DNA from: Actinomycetota bacterium
GTDB taxonomy: Bacteria; Actinomycetota; Actinomycetes; S36-B12; UBA10799
DNA: 64,000 bases
NCBI GenBank assembly: GCA_020637055.1
Contig: JACJWR010000001.1
Location: forward strand, 1-64,000
Direction of reading: 5' to 3'
Part shown: one piece after another, positions 1 through 8,406 of the stretch
Numbering within the stretch: the stretch's first letter is position 1
Layout of the letters: every line of letters begins with the position of its first letter
Position numbers and translations under genes: made by a program
Notes under the pieces: model-generated
What the model saw: the letters and a program-made list of their open reading frames with translations, nothing else
Database searches by the model: none
What the model was told of the DNA's origin: nothing

Positions 1-2
1 CC

Positions 3-601
<599 letters not shown>

Positions 602-662
602 TGGCCTGGAAAAGAATAGCGCCCCCGCATGGCGGCCCGGGGTGCGGCCTTGTCGGCGAGGA

Positions 663-1478
663 CTATTCGTTGACTGCCCGCAGACGAGGCCGCTGCGCGT
701 AGTCGGGACGGACGTCGCCAGCGACGTAGTCGTCGAGGCCCAACTCGTCCTCGGCGTCCTGATAGGTCGCCGAGAGAGCTCGATACTGCTCAGCGAGGCG
801 GGCCTGGGCCGGAGTCAGACTGCGTCGGCGCTGCTTGCCGTCGATCGAACGCACCTGCGCCGGTGCGGTTCCGGCTACATCCTCAACGCGGCGTCGGACG
901 CTCACCACGGGCGCCAACGGCACCACGTCGACGCTGTTGCGAAGCCGCCGTTCCTCGGCCCGCAGCCGAAGTTGCTCACGCCAGCGAGCTTGCTGCAGGG
1001 CGTGGCGACGGGACACCGCAACCATCAACGCCAGCATCATCGTCGGCACCACCGCAACCCAGCCGGGAACCACTCCGACAAGGGCGAGCACAACCGCTCC
1101 GCAGACTCCGAGGCACAGCGCCAGCACAACCCGCCGGCGCCGCACCGCGGCGGTGCGAGCCGCGAGGCGGCGTGCCTCCGAGTCGGCGTCGGTCACCGAC
1201 TCGGCGACGAATGGATCGATTCCATGGTCCAGGTGCAGGTCCACAGCGGAGTCGAAGATGGCCCCGGTCGAGACCGCCCCAGCCGGCGCCGCCCGGCGCA
1301 CCATCATCACGTCGACCCGCCGTCGCACCCGGCCGGAACCGCCGAGACTGGACATCGCGTGCCGGAAGCGACGGGTGGTCCGGTCAGTCGCGTGCAGGTC
1401 GTACCTGCGGACCATGCGGGGCACCAAGATGACCGCCCAAATCGCCAGAATGACGATGAAGATCAGTCCGGACGGCAT
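663..1478 (-). CDS. sepX: SepX/GlpR-like septation membrane protein
   Basis: About 271 aa starting at the ATG that gives MPSGLIFIVILAIWAVIL, a hydrophobic N-terminal helix followed by VPRMVRRYD; this start matches the usual N-terminus of actinobacterial SepX, whereas the upstream extension of the frame looks like noise. A cytosolic Arg-rich region follows, then two closely spaced membrane helices at about residues 116-156, and a charged tail with AEQYRALSATYQDAEDELGLDDY. SepX proteins take part in septum formation and cell organisation in Actinobacteria. It is the last gene of the galU-moeA-moaC-acetyltransferase-sepX block, the order usually seen in this phylum, which supports the call. It is separated from the acetyltransferase gene by about 90 bp. 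Confidence 0.75.
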   Translation of the reverse strand: MPSGLIFIVILAIWAVILVPRMVRRYDLHATDRTTRRFRHAMSSLGGSGRVRRRVDVMMVRRAAPAGAVSTGAIFDSAVDLHLDHGIDPFVAESVTDADSEARRLAARTAAVRRRRVVLALCLGVCGAVVLALVGVVPGWVAVVPTMMLALMVAVSRRHALQQARWREQLRLRAEERRLRNSVDVVPLAPVVSVRRRVEDVAGTAPAQVRSIDGKQRRRSLTPAQARLAEQYRALSATYQDAEDELGLDDYVAGDVRPDYAQRPRLRAVNE

Positions 1479-1571
1479 GTGCCAAAGGCTAGACGTGACG
1501 TAGAACACATTCGTCGCCGCGAAACGGCGTGTCGCCTGATCCCTCCGAATCGAGCCGGAGCGACGGGCCAA

Positions 1572-2165
1572 TCACCCAAGACGGCTTGACTGTTGCCGCA
1601 GCCGGTCCACCAGACCGGCGCCGACCTCGTCGACGCAGAGGGCGAACGAGTGGTGATCTCGCCAGTCGTTGTCGATGTGAAGGTAGCGCCGCCGCAACCC
1701 CTCGTAGCGGAAGCCCAACTTCTCCACCACCCGCAGACTGGCAGCGTTCTCCGGGCGGATATTGATCTCGATTCGATGCAGCCGCAGGCTGAAGAATCCA
1801 TAGTCGGAGACCAGCGCCACGGCCCGCGGGGTGTAGCCCCGGCCGGCATAGGCCCGGTCGATCCAGTAGCCGACGTAGGCCGACCGCAAGGAGCCGAGCG
1901 TGATGCCGCCCAAGGTCACCTGGCCGGCGAACCGACCGTGAACCGTCAACGCCAACGCGATCGAACGACCGGCCTTGGCATCAGCCTTGAGCCGGCGCAC
2001 CATGCCCCGGAAGGTCGGGGCGACGTCGTGGGATTCCGGCGGATTCGTGGCGTCCCACGGCGTGAGCCACTCGGTGTTGCGACGGCGCACCTCGGCCCAG
2101 GCCGAGGCGTCCGACACCGCCAGCGGACGTAGTGCCACCTCACCGTCGGAAAGTTGGACCTTCAC
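1572..2165 (-). CDS. GNAT-family N-acetyltransferase (RimJ-like)
   Basis: 197 aa, GTG start. The fold signature of RimJ/RimL-type acetyltransferases is visible: N-terminal VALRPLAVSDASAW, the acetyl-CoA pyrophosphate loop RAYAGRGYTPRAV near residues 125-137, and the C-terminal motif NAASLRVVEKLGFRYEG. RimJ-type enzymes acetylate protein N-termini or small amines; the actual substrate cannot be read from sequence. Its GTG overlaps the moaC stop codon by 4 bp (GTGA), so it is translationally coupled to moaC and belongs to the moeA-moaC operon. This neighbour arrangement is common in Actinobacteria. Confidence 0.85.
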   Translation of the reverse strand: MKVQLSDGEVALRPLAVSDASAWAEVRRRNTEWLTPWDATNPPESHDVAPTFRGMVRRLKADAKAGRSIALALTVHGRFAGQVTLGGITLGSLRSAYVGYWIDRAYAGRGYTPRAVALVSDYGFFSLRLHRIEINIRPENAASLRVVEKLGFRYEGLRRRYLHIDNDWRDHHSFALCVDEVGAGLVDRLRQQSSRLG

Positions 2166-2671
2166 TGTTCGCGCCGCCAGTCCCCGCCCGCACCACCGGA
2201 CTTCGACTCGACTCGGATGCCGCTGAGTTCGGCCGCCGGATCCAGCGCTTTGACCATGTCGATCACGGTGAGCCCGGCCACCGCGACGGCCGTGAGGGCT
2301 TCCATCTCCACCCCCGTGCGATCGGCCACCCGGGTGGCGGCGCTCAACCGCACGACGTCACCCTCCAGCCACACCTCGACATCGATCCCGGTGAGCCCGA
2401 TCGGGTGGCACAGCGGGATCAATTCGGACGTCCGCTTGGCCGCCTGGATGCCGGCGATCCGCGCGATCGTGAGCACGTCGCCCTTCTTCACCGCGCCGTC
2501 ACGCACCGCTGCCGCTGCAACCCCGTTGAGTTCGACCCGGCCGCTGGCCGACGCCTCGCGCCGACTGACCGGTTTGGCCCCGACGTCCACCATCGCCGCA
2601 CTGCCGTCCACCCGCACGTGCGTCAGGGCGGCCGCCGGGTCAGGCGTGGCCGGTGGCATCGTCACGCCCAC
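2162..2671 (-). CDS. moaC: Cyclic pyranopterin monophosphate synthase MoaC
   Basis: 169 aa. MoaC converts the 3',8-cyclo-GTP product of MoaA to cyclic pyranopterin monophosphate, the first stable intermediate of molybdenum cofactor synthesis. The family hallmarks are clear: MVDVGAKP, KRTSELIPLCHPIGLTG with the conserved His, and GVEMEALTAVAVAGLTVIDM. Full length for the family. The start shown is a GTG; an in-frame ATG four codons later (2659) is equally possible, as neither has a strong Shine-Dalgarno. It lies 12 bp downstream of moeA and overlaps the following acetyltransferase gene by 4 bp. No moaA or moaE is seen in the window. Confidence 0.93.
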   Translation of the reverse strand: MGVTMPPATPDPAAALTHVRVDGSAAMVDVGAKPVSRREASASGRVELNGVAAAAVRDGAVKKGDVLTIARIAGIQAAKRTSELIPLCHPIGLTGIDVEVWLEGDVVRLSAATRVADRTGVEMEALTAVAVAGLTVIDMVKALDPAAELSGIRVESKSGGAGGDWRREQ

Positions 2672-2683
2672 GATTGAACCGCA

Positions 2684-3895
2684 TCAGTGCACCCCGAAGG
2701 GCGCCACCGGCAGTCGCGTTCCGGCCACGACGTGCCCGACCTGCTCGGGCACCACCGCCAGGCCGGTGGCGTGCGCCAACACCGCGACCTGGTGGGACTG
2801 CTGCACCGCGGCCGGGTGGAACAGGTAGCCCTCGGCGGTGTGCACCAACTGACCGCGCGCGAATTGCCGTTTGCCGAGCGGCGAATCGAATTCCTGCGTG
2901 ACCGTGGCCTCGACGTGGGGCCGAACCAGGTCGGAGAAGCCCAGCATCCGGCGCAGCACTGGGCGGACGAACACCTCGAAACTGACCATCGCGCTGACCG
3001 GATTCCCCGGCAGGTTGAAGATCGGCACCCCGGCGATGTGGCCGTGGCCCTGCGGCATCCCCGGTTGCATAGCGACTCGGACGAACTCGACCGTCCCCAG
3101 ACTGCTCAGCACCTTCTTCACGGTGTCGTAGGCCCCGACGCTGACGCCGCCGGTGGTGATGACCAGATCGGCCCGCACTAGCTGATCCTCCAGGGCGTTG
3201 CGGAACACCTCGGCATCGTCGGGGACAGGACCGACCCAGAACGCCTCGGCGCCCAACTCCGCGGCGGCGACCGCCAGCGCCGAACCGTTGACGTCGTTGA
3301 TCATTCCCGGACCCAATTGTCGACCGGGTTCCACCAACTCGCTCCCGGTGGTGAGCACCACGACCCGAGGACGCGGATGGATCACCACGCGGGACCGGCC
3401 GACTGCCGCTGCCAGCGCAGTCTGCCGGGCCTCCATGATGGTGCCGGCGTTGAGCACGGTCGCCCCTGAGTGCACATCGTCACCGGCTCGGCGCACGTGC
3501 TGGCCAACCCGGGCTCCCCCGAACAGCGTGACCACCGGCATGCCGCCGTCGGTGAGCTCGACCGGAACCACGGCGTCGGCCCCATAGGGCATGGGCGCTC
3601 CGGTCATGATCCGGGCAGCGGTACCGGGGCCCACAGTGGCCCGCGGCCGGGTACCGGCGGGGATGTCGTCGATCACCTTCAACCGCAGCGGGGCGGACTG
3701 GGTCGGCTCGCCGAGGTGGGCGGCGGCCACGGCATAGCCGTCCATGGCCGAATTGTCGAAAGGCGGCAACGGCCAAGGTGCGCGGACATCCTCGGCGAGG
3801 ATGCAACCGCGGGCATCGACCAGCCCCATGTCGATCGGATTCAGCGGGCGCACCCCGTCGAGCACCCGCGCCAACTGGTCGTCGACGCTGCGCAT
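2684..3895 (-). CDS. moeA: Molybdopterin molybdotransferase MoeA (gephyrin-like, Glp)
   Basis: About 403 aa from ATG 3895 (MRSVDDQLARVLDGVRPL); the frame extends further upstream but that part has no family similarity. MoeA inserts molybdate into adenylylated molybdopterin. Motifs seen in order: FDNSAMDGYAV, MTGAPMPYGADAVVPVE, TTGSELVEPG, ITTGGVSVGAYD and NLPGNPVSAMVSFE. These cover the linker, MPT-binding and C-terminal domains, and the length is normal. In actinobacteria this gene, also called glp, is implicated in division together with SepX, and it usually sits beside galU. Here an acyltransferase gene on the other strand separates the two. Confidence 0.93.
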   Translation of the reverse strand: MRSVDDQLARVLDGVRPLNPIDMGLVDARGCILAEDVRAPWPLPPFDNSAMDGYAVAAAHLGEPTQSAPLRLKVIDDIPAGTRPRATVGPGTAARIMTGAPMPYGADAVVPVELTDGGMPVVTLFGGARVGQHVRRAGDDVHSGATVLNAGTIMEARQTALAAAVGRSRVVIHPRPRVVVLTTGSELVEPGRQLGPGMINDVNGSALAVAAAELGAEAFWVGPVPDDAEVFRNALEDQLVRADLVITTGGVSVGAYDTVKKVLSSLGTVEFVRVAMQPGMPQGHGHIAGVPIFNLPGNPVSAMVSFEVFVRPVLRRMLGFSDLVRPHVEATVTQEFDSPLGKRQFARGQLVHTAEGYLFHPAAVQQSHQVAVLAHATGLAVVPEQVGHVVAGTRLPVAPFGVH

Positions 3896-4057
3896 GTCTG
3901 AGTTCACCCCCCGATTACACCCCACCGGCCCAGCACCGGGCGGGAGCAACCCTCGGTGTCGCGGCCATGGAACCGAACGCCTGAGGAAGTGGGCGGGCGC
4001 CGCCCCAACGGAATCGTGGGGCGTCGGCTACGCGCACGAAGGTAACCGTGCGGCACC

Positions 4058-5439
4058 ATGAGACACGTGGGCTACTCCTCCGACCCCCGGCCAGCGAAAA
4101 CTGCCGGTGACGAGACGGAGGAGGAGTCACCCGCGGAGGGGTCACCCGACCGCGGGGCCCGTGCCGTTGGAGCCTCCCACGCGCCATCATCCACCGACAT
4201 TTCAGGCGCACTCCCGCAGACCTCTGCGACCACGGATGGCGGTCGACTGGATGCCGGCCGAGGCCGACGGACCTTTGCTGAGGCCTTCGACCCAGACACA
4301 ATGCACTCAACGGCATCAGACTGATCCTCGCTGCCACGGTTCTGGTAGACCATGCGTTCTACCTAGGCGGATTCGCACGTTTTGAACTAGGCGGGGCTTC
4401 CACGCCCGGAACGCTGGCCGTGTACGGGTTCTTCGGGATCTCCGGCTACCTGATAACCGGCAGCGCCTTGCGCAGCGCGCCAGGCAGTTTTCTGCGGCAC
4501 AGATTCCTGCGTATCTTCCCTGGATTCTGGGCCGCCTTGGCGGTTACGGCGTTCGCCATCGCTCCGCTCGCATTCCTACTGCGTGCCGATAGCACCGATT
4601 GTCGGCTTGGCTGCTTCTTCTCCAGCGAGAACGGCCCTGTCGAGTATGTATGGCGCAACGCCGCGCTGTGGATCTTCCAGCCCTCAATCTCCGGGACGCC
4701 CGCCAACACCTACCTGCCCGATGTCTGGAACGGTTCCTTGTGGACACTCTCATTCGAATTCGGCGCCTATCTGATCGTCCTCGGCCTGGCACTCGTCGGC
4801 CTCCTTCGACGTCGTCGAGCGATCCTGGCGCTCACCGGGGCCCTGTGGCTGACCCTGATATGGGCAACGGTTCTGCCCGTTTCGAACACCACGATCAACT
4901 TCTTCAGCCAGCCTGTATTGGCACCCGCGATGATGCTGCTCCCAATCTTCTTCGCGGGCGCTACTCTCAGGCTTTACCGCGACCGGATCCCGGATTCAGC
5001 GGCCCTGGCCGCGGCGAGCCTCGGGGCGGCCGTTGTAGTGATGATGATGCCCATCGGAGCCTCCGCACCCGGCCTGAGTCTGACTTCCGGAGGGATCGCT
5101 GGCCCGCTCCTCGTCTATCCGGTCCTTTGGCTGGGCGCCCACCTGCGGGAGACTCGGATAGGCAGGCGCAACGACTACTCGTACGGCGTTTACGTCTACG
5201 CATTCCCAGTCACGCAATTCCTCGCCATTCTCGGACTGACGAGTATCGGCTGGCCCGTCTTCGTCGCTGCCACCATGGGTTTGACTGGGCTGCTGGCCGT
5301 GGCGAGTTGGAAATTGATCGAGAGGCCCGCGATGGGCGCGCGCAGCCAGAGGCTGTTTAGCCGAGCTTCGACTCCAGCCAGGCGCGCAAGTCCGGTCCCA
5401 GGTCGTCGCGGGCCAGCGCCAACTCGATCATCGCCTTGA
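4058..5439 (+). pseudogene. Acyltransferase 3 family membrane protein, frameshifted
   Basis: Frame 2 opens at ATG 4058 with an acidic, low-complexity leader and reads RRTFAEAFDP at about 4268-4293. Family similarity then continues only in frame 1 as RHNALNGIRLILA, followed by VLVDHAFYLGG, VYGFFGISGYLITGS, RHRFLRIFPGFWAAL and a late NDYSYGVYVYAFPV. One missing base in the short C run at 4289-4292 joins the two halves exactly. Frame 1 has a stop at 4279 and no ATG or GTG before the middle of the first transmembrane region (GTG 4420), so a shorter intact protein is unlikely. Acyltransferase 3 proteins transfer acetyl or other acyl groups to extracytoplasmic sugars and have about ten membrane helices. 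The 3' end overlaps the convergent galU by 83 bp. A sequencing error is the alternative to true decay. Confidence 0.75.
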
Positions 5440-6244
5440 GGTAGCCCAACTTGTCGCCGGTGTCGTAGCGGCGACCGGTGAAGATCACCGCGTGCATCCC
5501 GCCGCCGGGCAACTCCGGATCGATCAGAGTCCCCAGCGCATCGGTGAGTTGGATCTCCCCGCCCCGGCCCGGCGGCGTGCTCTCCAGCACGCCGAACACC
5601 GCCGGGTCGAGCACGTACCGGCCGATCACCGCGTAGTTGCTCGGCGCTTCCTCGGCGGGCGGCTTCTCGATCAGTCCGGTGACGGTGACGACGTCCGCTT
5701 CGTCGGTCGGCTCCACTGCGGCACAGCCGTACGCGGAGATGTCCTGCGGCGGCACCTCCATCAGCAGCAGCACCGAACCGCCGTAGCGCTGCTGCACCTC
5801 GATCATGCGCGGCAGCACCGGCGTCGCCGCGTCCACGAGGTCATCGCCGAGCAGCACGGCGAACGGCTCATCGCCGACGTGCTGGGAGGCCTGCAGCACC
5901 GCATGGCCCAAACCGAGTGCCTCGCCCTGCCGCACGTAGTGGATACGGCCGAGTTCGGTGGGCTGACGCACCAGCGCCACCCGCCGGTCGTCCCCCTTGT
6001 CGGCGAGTGTGCGCTCGAGGTACGGCCGTCGGTCGAAGTGGTCCTCGAGAGCTGTCTTCGCGCGCCCCGTGATCATGAGCAGGTCGTCGAGTCCGGCCGC
6101 CACCGCCTCTTCCACCACGTACTGGATCGCGGGCTTGTCCACCACCGGCAGCATCTCTTTGGGCAGCGCCTTGGTGGCCGGCAGGAATCGGGTGCCCAAG
6201 CCGGCGACTGGAAGGACAGCTTTGCGCAACGGTGCATCGCTCAT
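5357..6244 (-). CDS. galU: UTP-glucose-1-phosphate uridylyltransferase GalU
   Basis: 295 aa, ATG start. GalU makes UDP-glucose from UTP and glucose-1-phosphate, the precursor for the galE and ugd products encoded further along. Motifs: nucleotide-binding VLPVAGLGTRFLPATKALPK, MLPVVDKPAIQYVVEEA, FAVLLGDDLVD and GLIEKPPAEEAPSNYAVIGR. Length is standard for bacterial GalU. It is transcribed toward moeA, but the frameshifted acyltransferase gene sits between them on the opposite strand. A 63-bp divergent gap to the sulfotransferase-like gene at 6308 must hold both 5' regions. Confidence 0.95.
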   Translation of the reverse strand: MSDAPLRKAVLPVAGLGTRFLPATKALPKEMLPVVDKPAIQYVVEEAVAAGLDDLLMITGRAKTALEDHFDRRPYLERTLADKGDDRRVALVRQPTELGRIHYVRQGEALGLGHAVLQASQHVGDEPFAVLLGDDLVDAATPVLPRMIEVQQRYGGSVLLLMEVPPQDISAYGCAAVEPTDEADVVTVTGLIEKPPAEEAPSNYAVIGRYVLDPAVFGVLESTPPGRGGEIQLTDALGTLIDPELPGGGMHAVIFTGRRYDTGDKLGYLKAMIELALARDDLGPDLRAWLESKLG

Positions 6245-6307
6245 GCTTCCGACAATAGCCCGACACGCATGATGCCCACGACCTCGCCACGTGGCCCGTG
6301 GTGCACC

Positions 6308-7090
6308 ATGAGGGGCGTGAACCTCTCCGCCGAGACCGCCACCGATCGTGCCGGATCAGGAGCATCCGAGCCGCAGCGCTTCTTCTTCGTGCACATGCTC
6401 AAGACCGGCGGCACCGCGATGTTCCTGCGGCTGCGCCAGCAATACGGCGACGAGGGCGTCTACCCGAACGACACCGACGGCGACATGATGGGCGTCGCCC
6501 CGCAGTTCGTCACCAAGACTCTGGCCGATCGCTGGCAGGTGCGCGGTGACGACATCCGCGTCATCATCGGGCATCTGCCGCTGTGCACCACGGAACTGCT
6601 CGGGGTGCCGTTCACCACGCTGACCATGTTGCGCGAGCCGGTCGCCCGGACGCTGTCGTTCCTGCAGTTCCACCAGCGGATCTTCCCGCAGGACGCCGAC
6701 GTGCCCCTCGAAGCCCTCTACGAGGACCCCACCCGGTTCTCGCAGTTGATCCACAACCACATGACCAAGATGCTGTCGTTGACCCCGGCGGAGATGACCG
6801 AGGACATGCTCACGCCGGTGGACTTCACCCCGGAGCGGCTGGCCCGGGCGAAGTCCAATCTGGAGCAGGTCGATGCGGTGGGAACCCAGGACCGCCTGGA
6901 GGACTTCTGCGATGCCATCGACGCGGCGTACGGCTGGAACGTGGCCCTGCATGTGAAGCACAAGGGTGCGGGGAAGCCGAAGGTGTCGCGCTCCTTCCGG
7001 CGCCGGATCGCCCGCGACAACGCCGACGACATCGAGTTGTACGAACACGCGGTCGAACTGGTGAACTCCCGGGGCTTCATCCGCCGCTAG
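6308..7090 (+). CDS. Sulfotransferase-like P-loop protein
   Basis: About 260 aa from ATG 6308 (MRGVNLSAE); the much longer upstream extension of this frame is antisense to galU and rejected. The protein opens its folded part with FFFVHMLKTGGTAMFLRL, which matches the 5'-phosphosulfate-binding loop of sulfotransferase family 2 proteins (K-T/S-G-G-T), followed by TLTMLREPVARTLSFLQF, equivalent to the 3'-phosphate loop with R-E/D-P-x-x-R. The C-terminal half has no further motif that I recognise. Such enzymes use PAPS to sulfate sugars or other acceptors. Given the locus, a sugar acceptor is likely but not shown. Confidence 0.75.
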   Translation: MRGVNLSAETATDRAGSGASEPQRFFFVHMLKTGGTAMFLRLRQQYGDEGVYPNDTDGDMMGVAPQFVTKTLADRWQVRGDDIRVIIGHLPLCTTELLGVPFTTLTMLREPVARTLSFLQFHQRIFPQDADVPLEALYEDPTRFSQLIHNHMTKMLSLTPAEMTEDMLTPVDFTPERLARAKSNLEQVDAVGTQDRLEDFCDAIDAAYGWNVALHVKHKGAGKPKVSRSFRRRIARDNADDIELYEHAVELVNSRGFIRR

Positions 7091-7185
7091 CGCACCCCCG
7101 TTCGACGGCTGTCTTCACCATTCCGGCACCGGCCCTCGCCCGCCCGCCATAGAGTCGGGAGGGAAGCGACAGAGCGGGCGGAGTG

Positions 7186-8406
7186 ATGGCGTCGAAACAG
7201 CGGAGCAGGTTTCTCCCGGTGGCGGCCGGCTGCGCCGTGCTCGCCGGGCTGCTCGGTTGGGCCTCGCCCGGAGCCGCCGTGCCGCCGACGCCCGCTGAGG
7301 CTTCACAGACGTGTCAACTACCGACCGGCCTGCTGGAATTCACCAGCGGCGACCAACCGCGCACCTACCTGATCCAGTTCCCCGCCGCGGCTGGTCCGGC
7401 CACCCCGATGGTGATCTCCATGCACGGGGCTGGTGGGACTGCACCCGGGCAGCAGTTGGTGACGGGACTGTCCGAAGACGAACCCGCACCCGACGCCGAC
7501 GGTCCGGTCGGCGGAACCCGGGTCGCTGCGGAAGTCGCCGCCTTCGCCAGCCTCGGCACCCGGGAGGGTTTCATCGCGGTGTTCCCGCAGGCCCGAGCCG
7601 AGGACTCCTACATCTGGGACGCGGCCCCGGACTCGATCGATGTCGACTTCGTGGTTCAGCTCACCGAATACCTGCACGCACAGGGTTGCTCATCACCGGC
7701 GATCACCAGCGTCAACGGTTTCAGCATGGGTGCCATGATGACGTCGCGGCTGATGTGCGTGCGACCGGAGCTGTATTCCGGTGCCGCGATGGTGGGCGGC
7801 GTGCTCAACCCCACGGCGCAGTGTCAGGTGCCGCCCGACAAGGAAATCCTGGTGGTGCATGGTGCGGCCGACACCGTTGTGCCGCTGGATGGATCCCTCA
7901 ACCCCTACCTGGAGGCGGCCGCCGGGCCGGATTCGGTCTCCACCGTCGATCGGGTCGGGATCGCGGCGAATTGGGCATCGAACAAGGACTGTCCGTCGCC
8001 GGGCTGGACCACGCCGGGCTGGAACCGGGTGACCGATCTGAGTTGCCCGCGGTCCACCACCCTGGCGGTGGTCGGCCTCGTGATGGCCCACACCTGGGAC
8101 TCCCCCGGAATCAACACCTCACGGCTCGTCTGGGCCGCGCTGCGACCGCCGCCAGCGTGCATCGTGACACCACCGAGTCCGCCCAATCCGGCGATGGCCG
8201 CCGCGCTGGATCGGGCGGCCGCCGAAGACATCGCCTTCCGGGTCGAATTCGGCAACCTGATCAAGGCTCAGATGTCGTGCAACCCGCACGTCCGTTCAGC
8301 TGTCGTGGATGGGATCCGCACGACCGTGGCGGCCGATCCGAACGGCATGGTGGCCCAGCAGATCGCGTTCGCCATCCGGGAGACCGCACGCATCGCCGCC
8401 GGCTAG
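7186..8406 (+). CDS. Secreted PHB-depolymerase/feruloyl-esterase-like hydrolase
   Basis: About 406 aa with an N-terminal signal peptide (basic SKQRSR, then a hydrophobic stretch, Ala-rich cleavage near GAAVPPTPA). An alpha/beta-hydrolase follows: oxyanion region VISMHGAGG, nucleophile elbow GFSMGAMM, acidic residue in VVHGAADTVVPLDG, and a probable catalytic His in MAHTWDS. This layout matches the LpqC/PHB-depolymerase-like esterase family. Many cysteines fit an exported protein. It may cleave ester groups on extracellular polymers, which would suit acyl-decorated polysaccharide, but the substrate is inferred. Start is ATG 7186; GTG 7183 directly before it is an alternative. Its stop overlaps the convergent next gene by 4 bp. 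Confidence 0.75.
   Translation: MASKQRSRFLPVAAGCAVLAGLLGWASPGAAVPPTPAEASQTCQLPTGLLEFTSGDQPRTYLIQFPAAAGPATPMVISMHGAGGTAPGQQLVTGLSEDEPAPDADGPVGGTRVAAEVAAFASLGTREGFIAVFPQARAEDSYIWDAAPDSIDVDFVVQLTEYLHAQGCSSPAITSVNGFSMGAMMTSRLMCVRPELYSGAAMVGGVLNPTAQCQVPPDKEILVVHGAADTVVPLDGSLNPYLEAAAGPDSVSTVDRVGIAANWASNKDCPSPGWTTPGWNRVTDLSCPRSTTLAVVGLVMAHTWDSPGINTSRLVWAALRPPPACIVTPPSPPNPAMAAALDRAAAEDIAFRVEFGNLIKAQMSCNPHVRSAVVDGIRTTVAADPNGMVAQQIAFAIRETARIAAG

Noticed and set aside
5492..6307. N-terminal extension of the sulfotransferase-like frame across galU
   Set aside because: It is antisense to galU, His/Arg-rich, and the P-loop protein starts naturally at ATG 6308.
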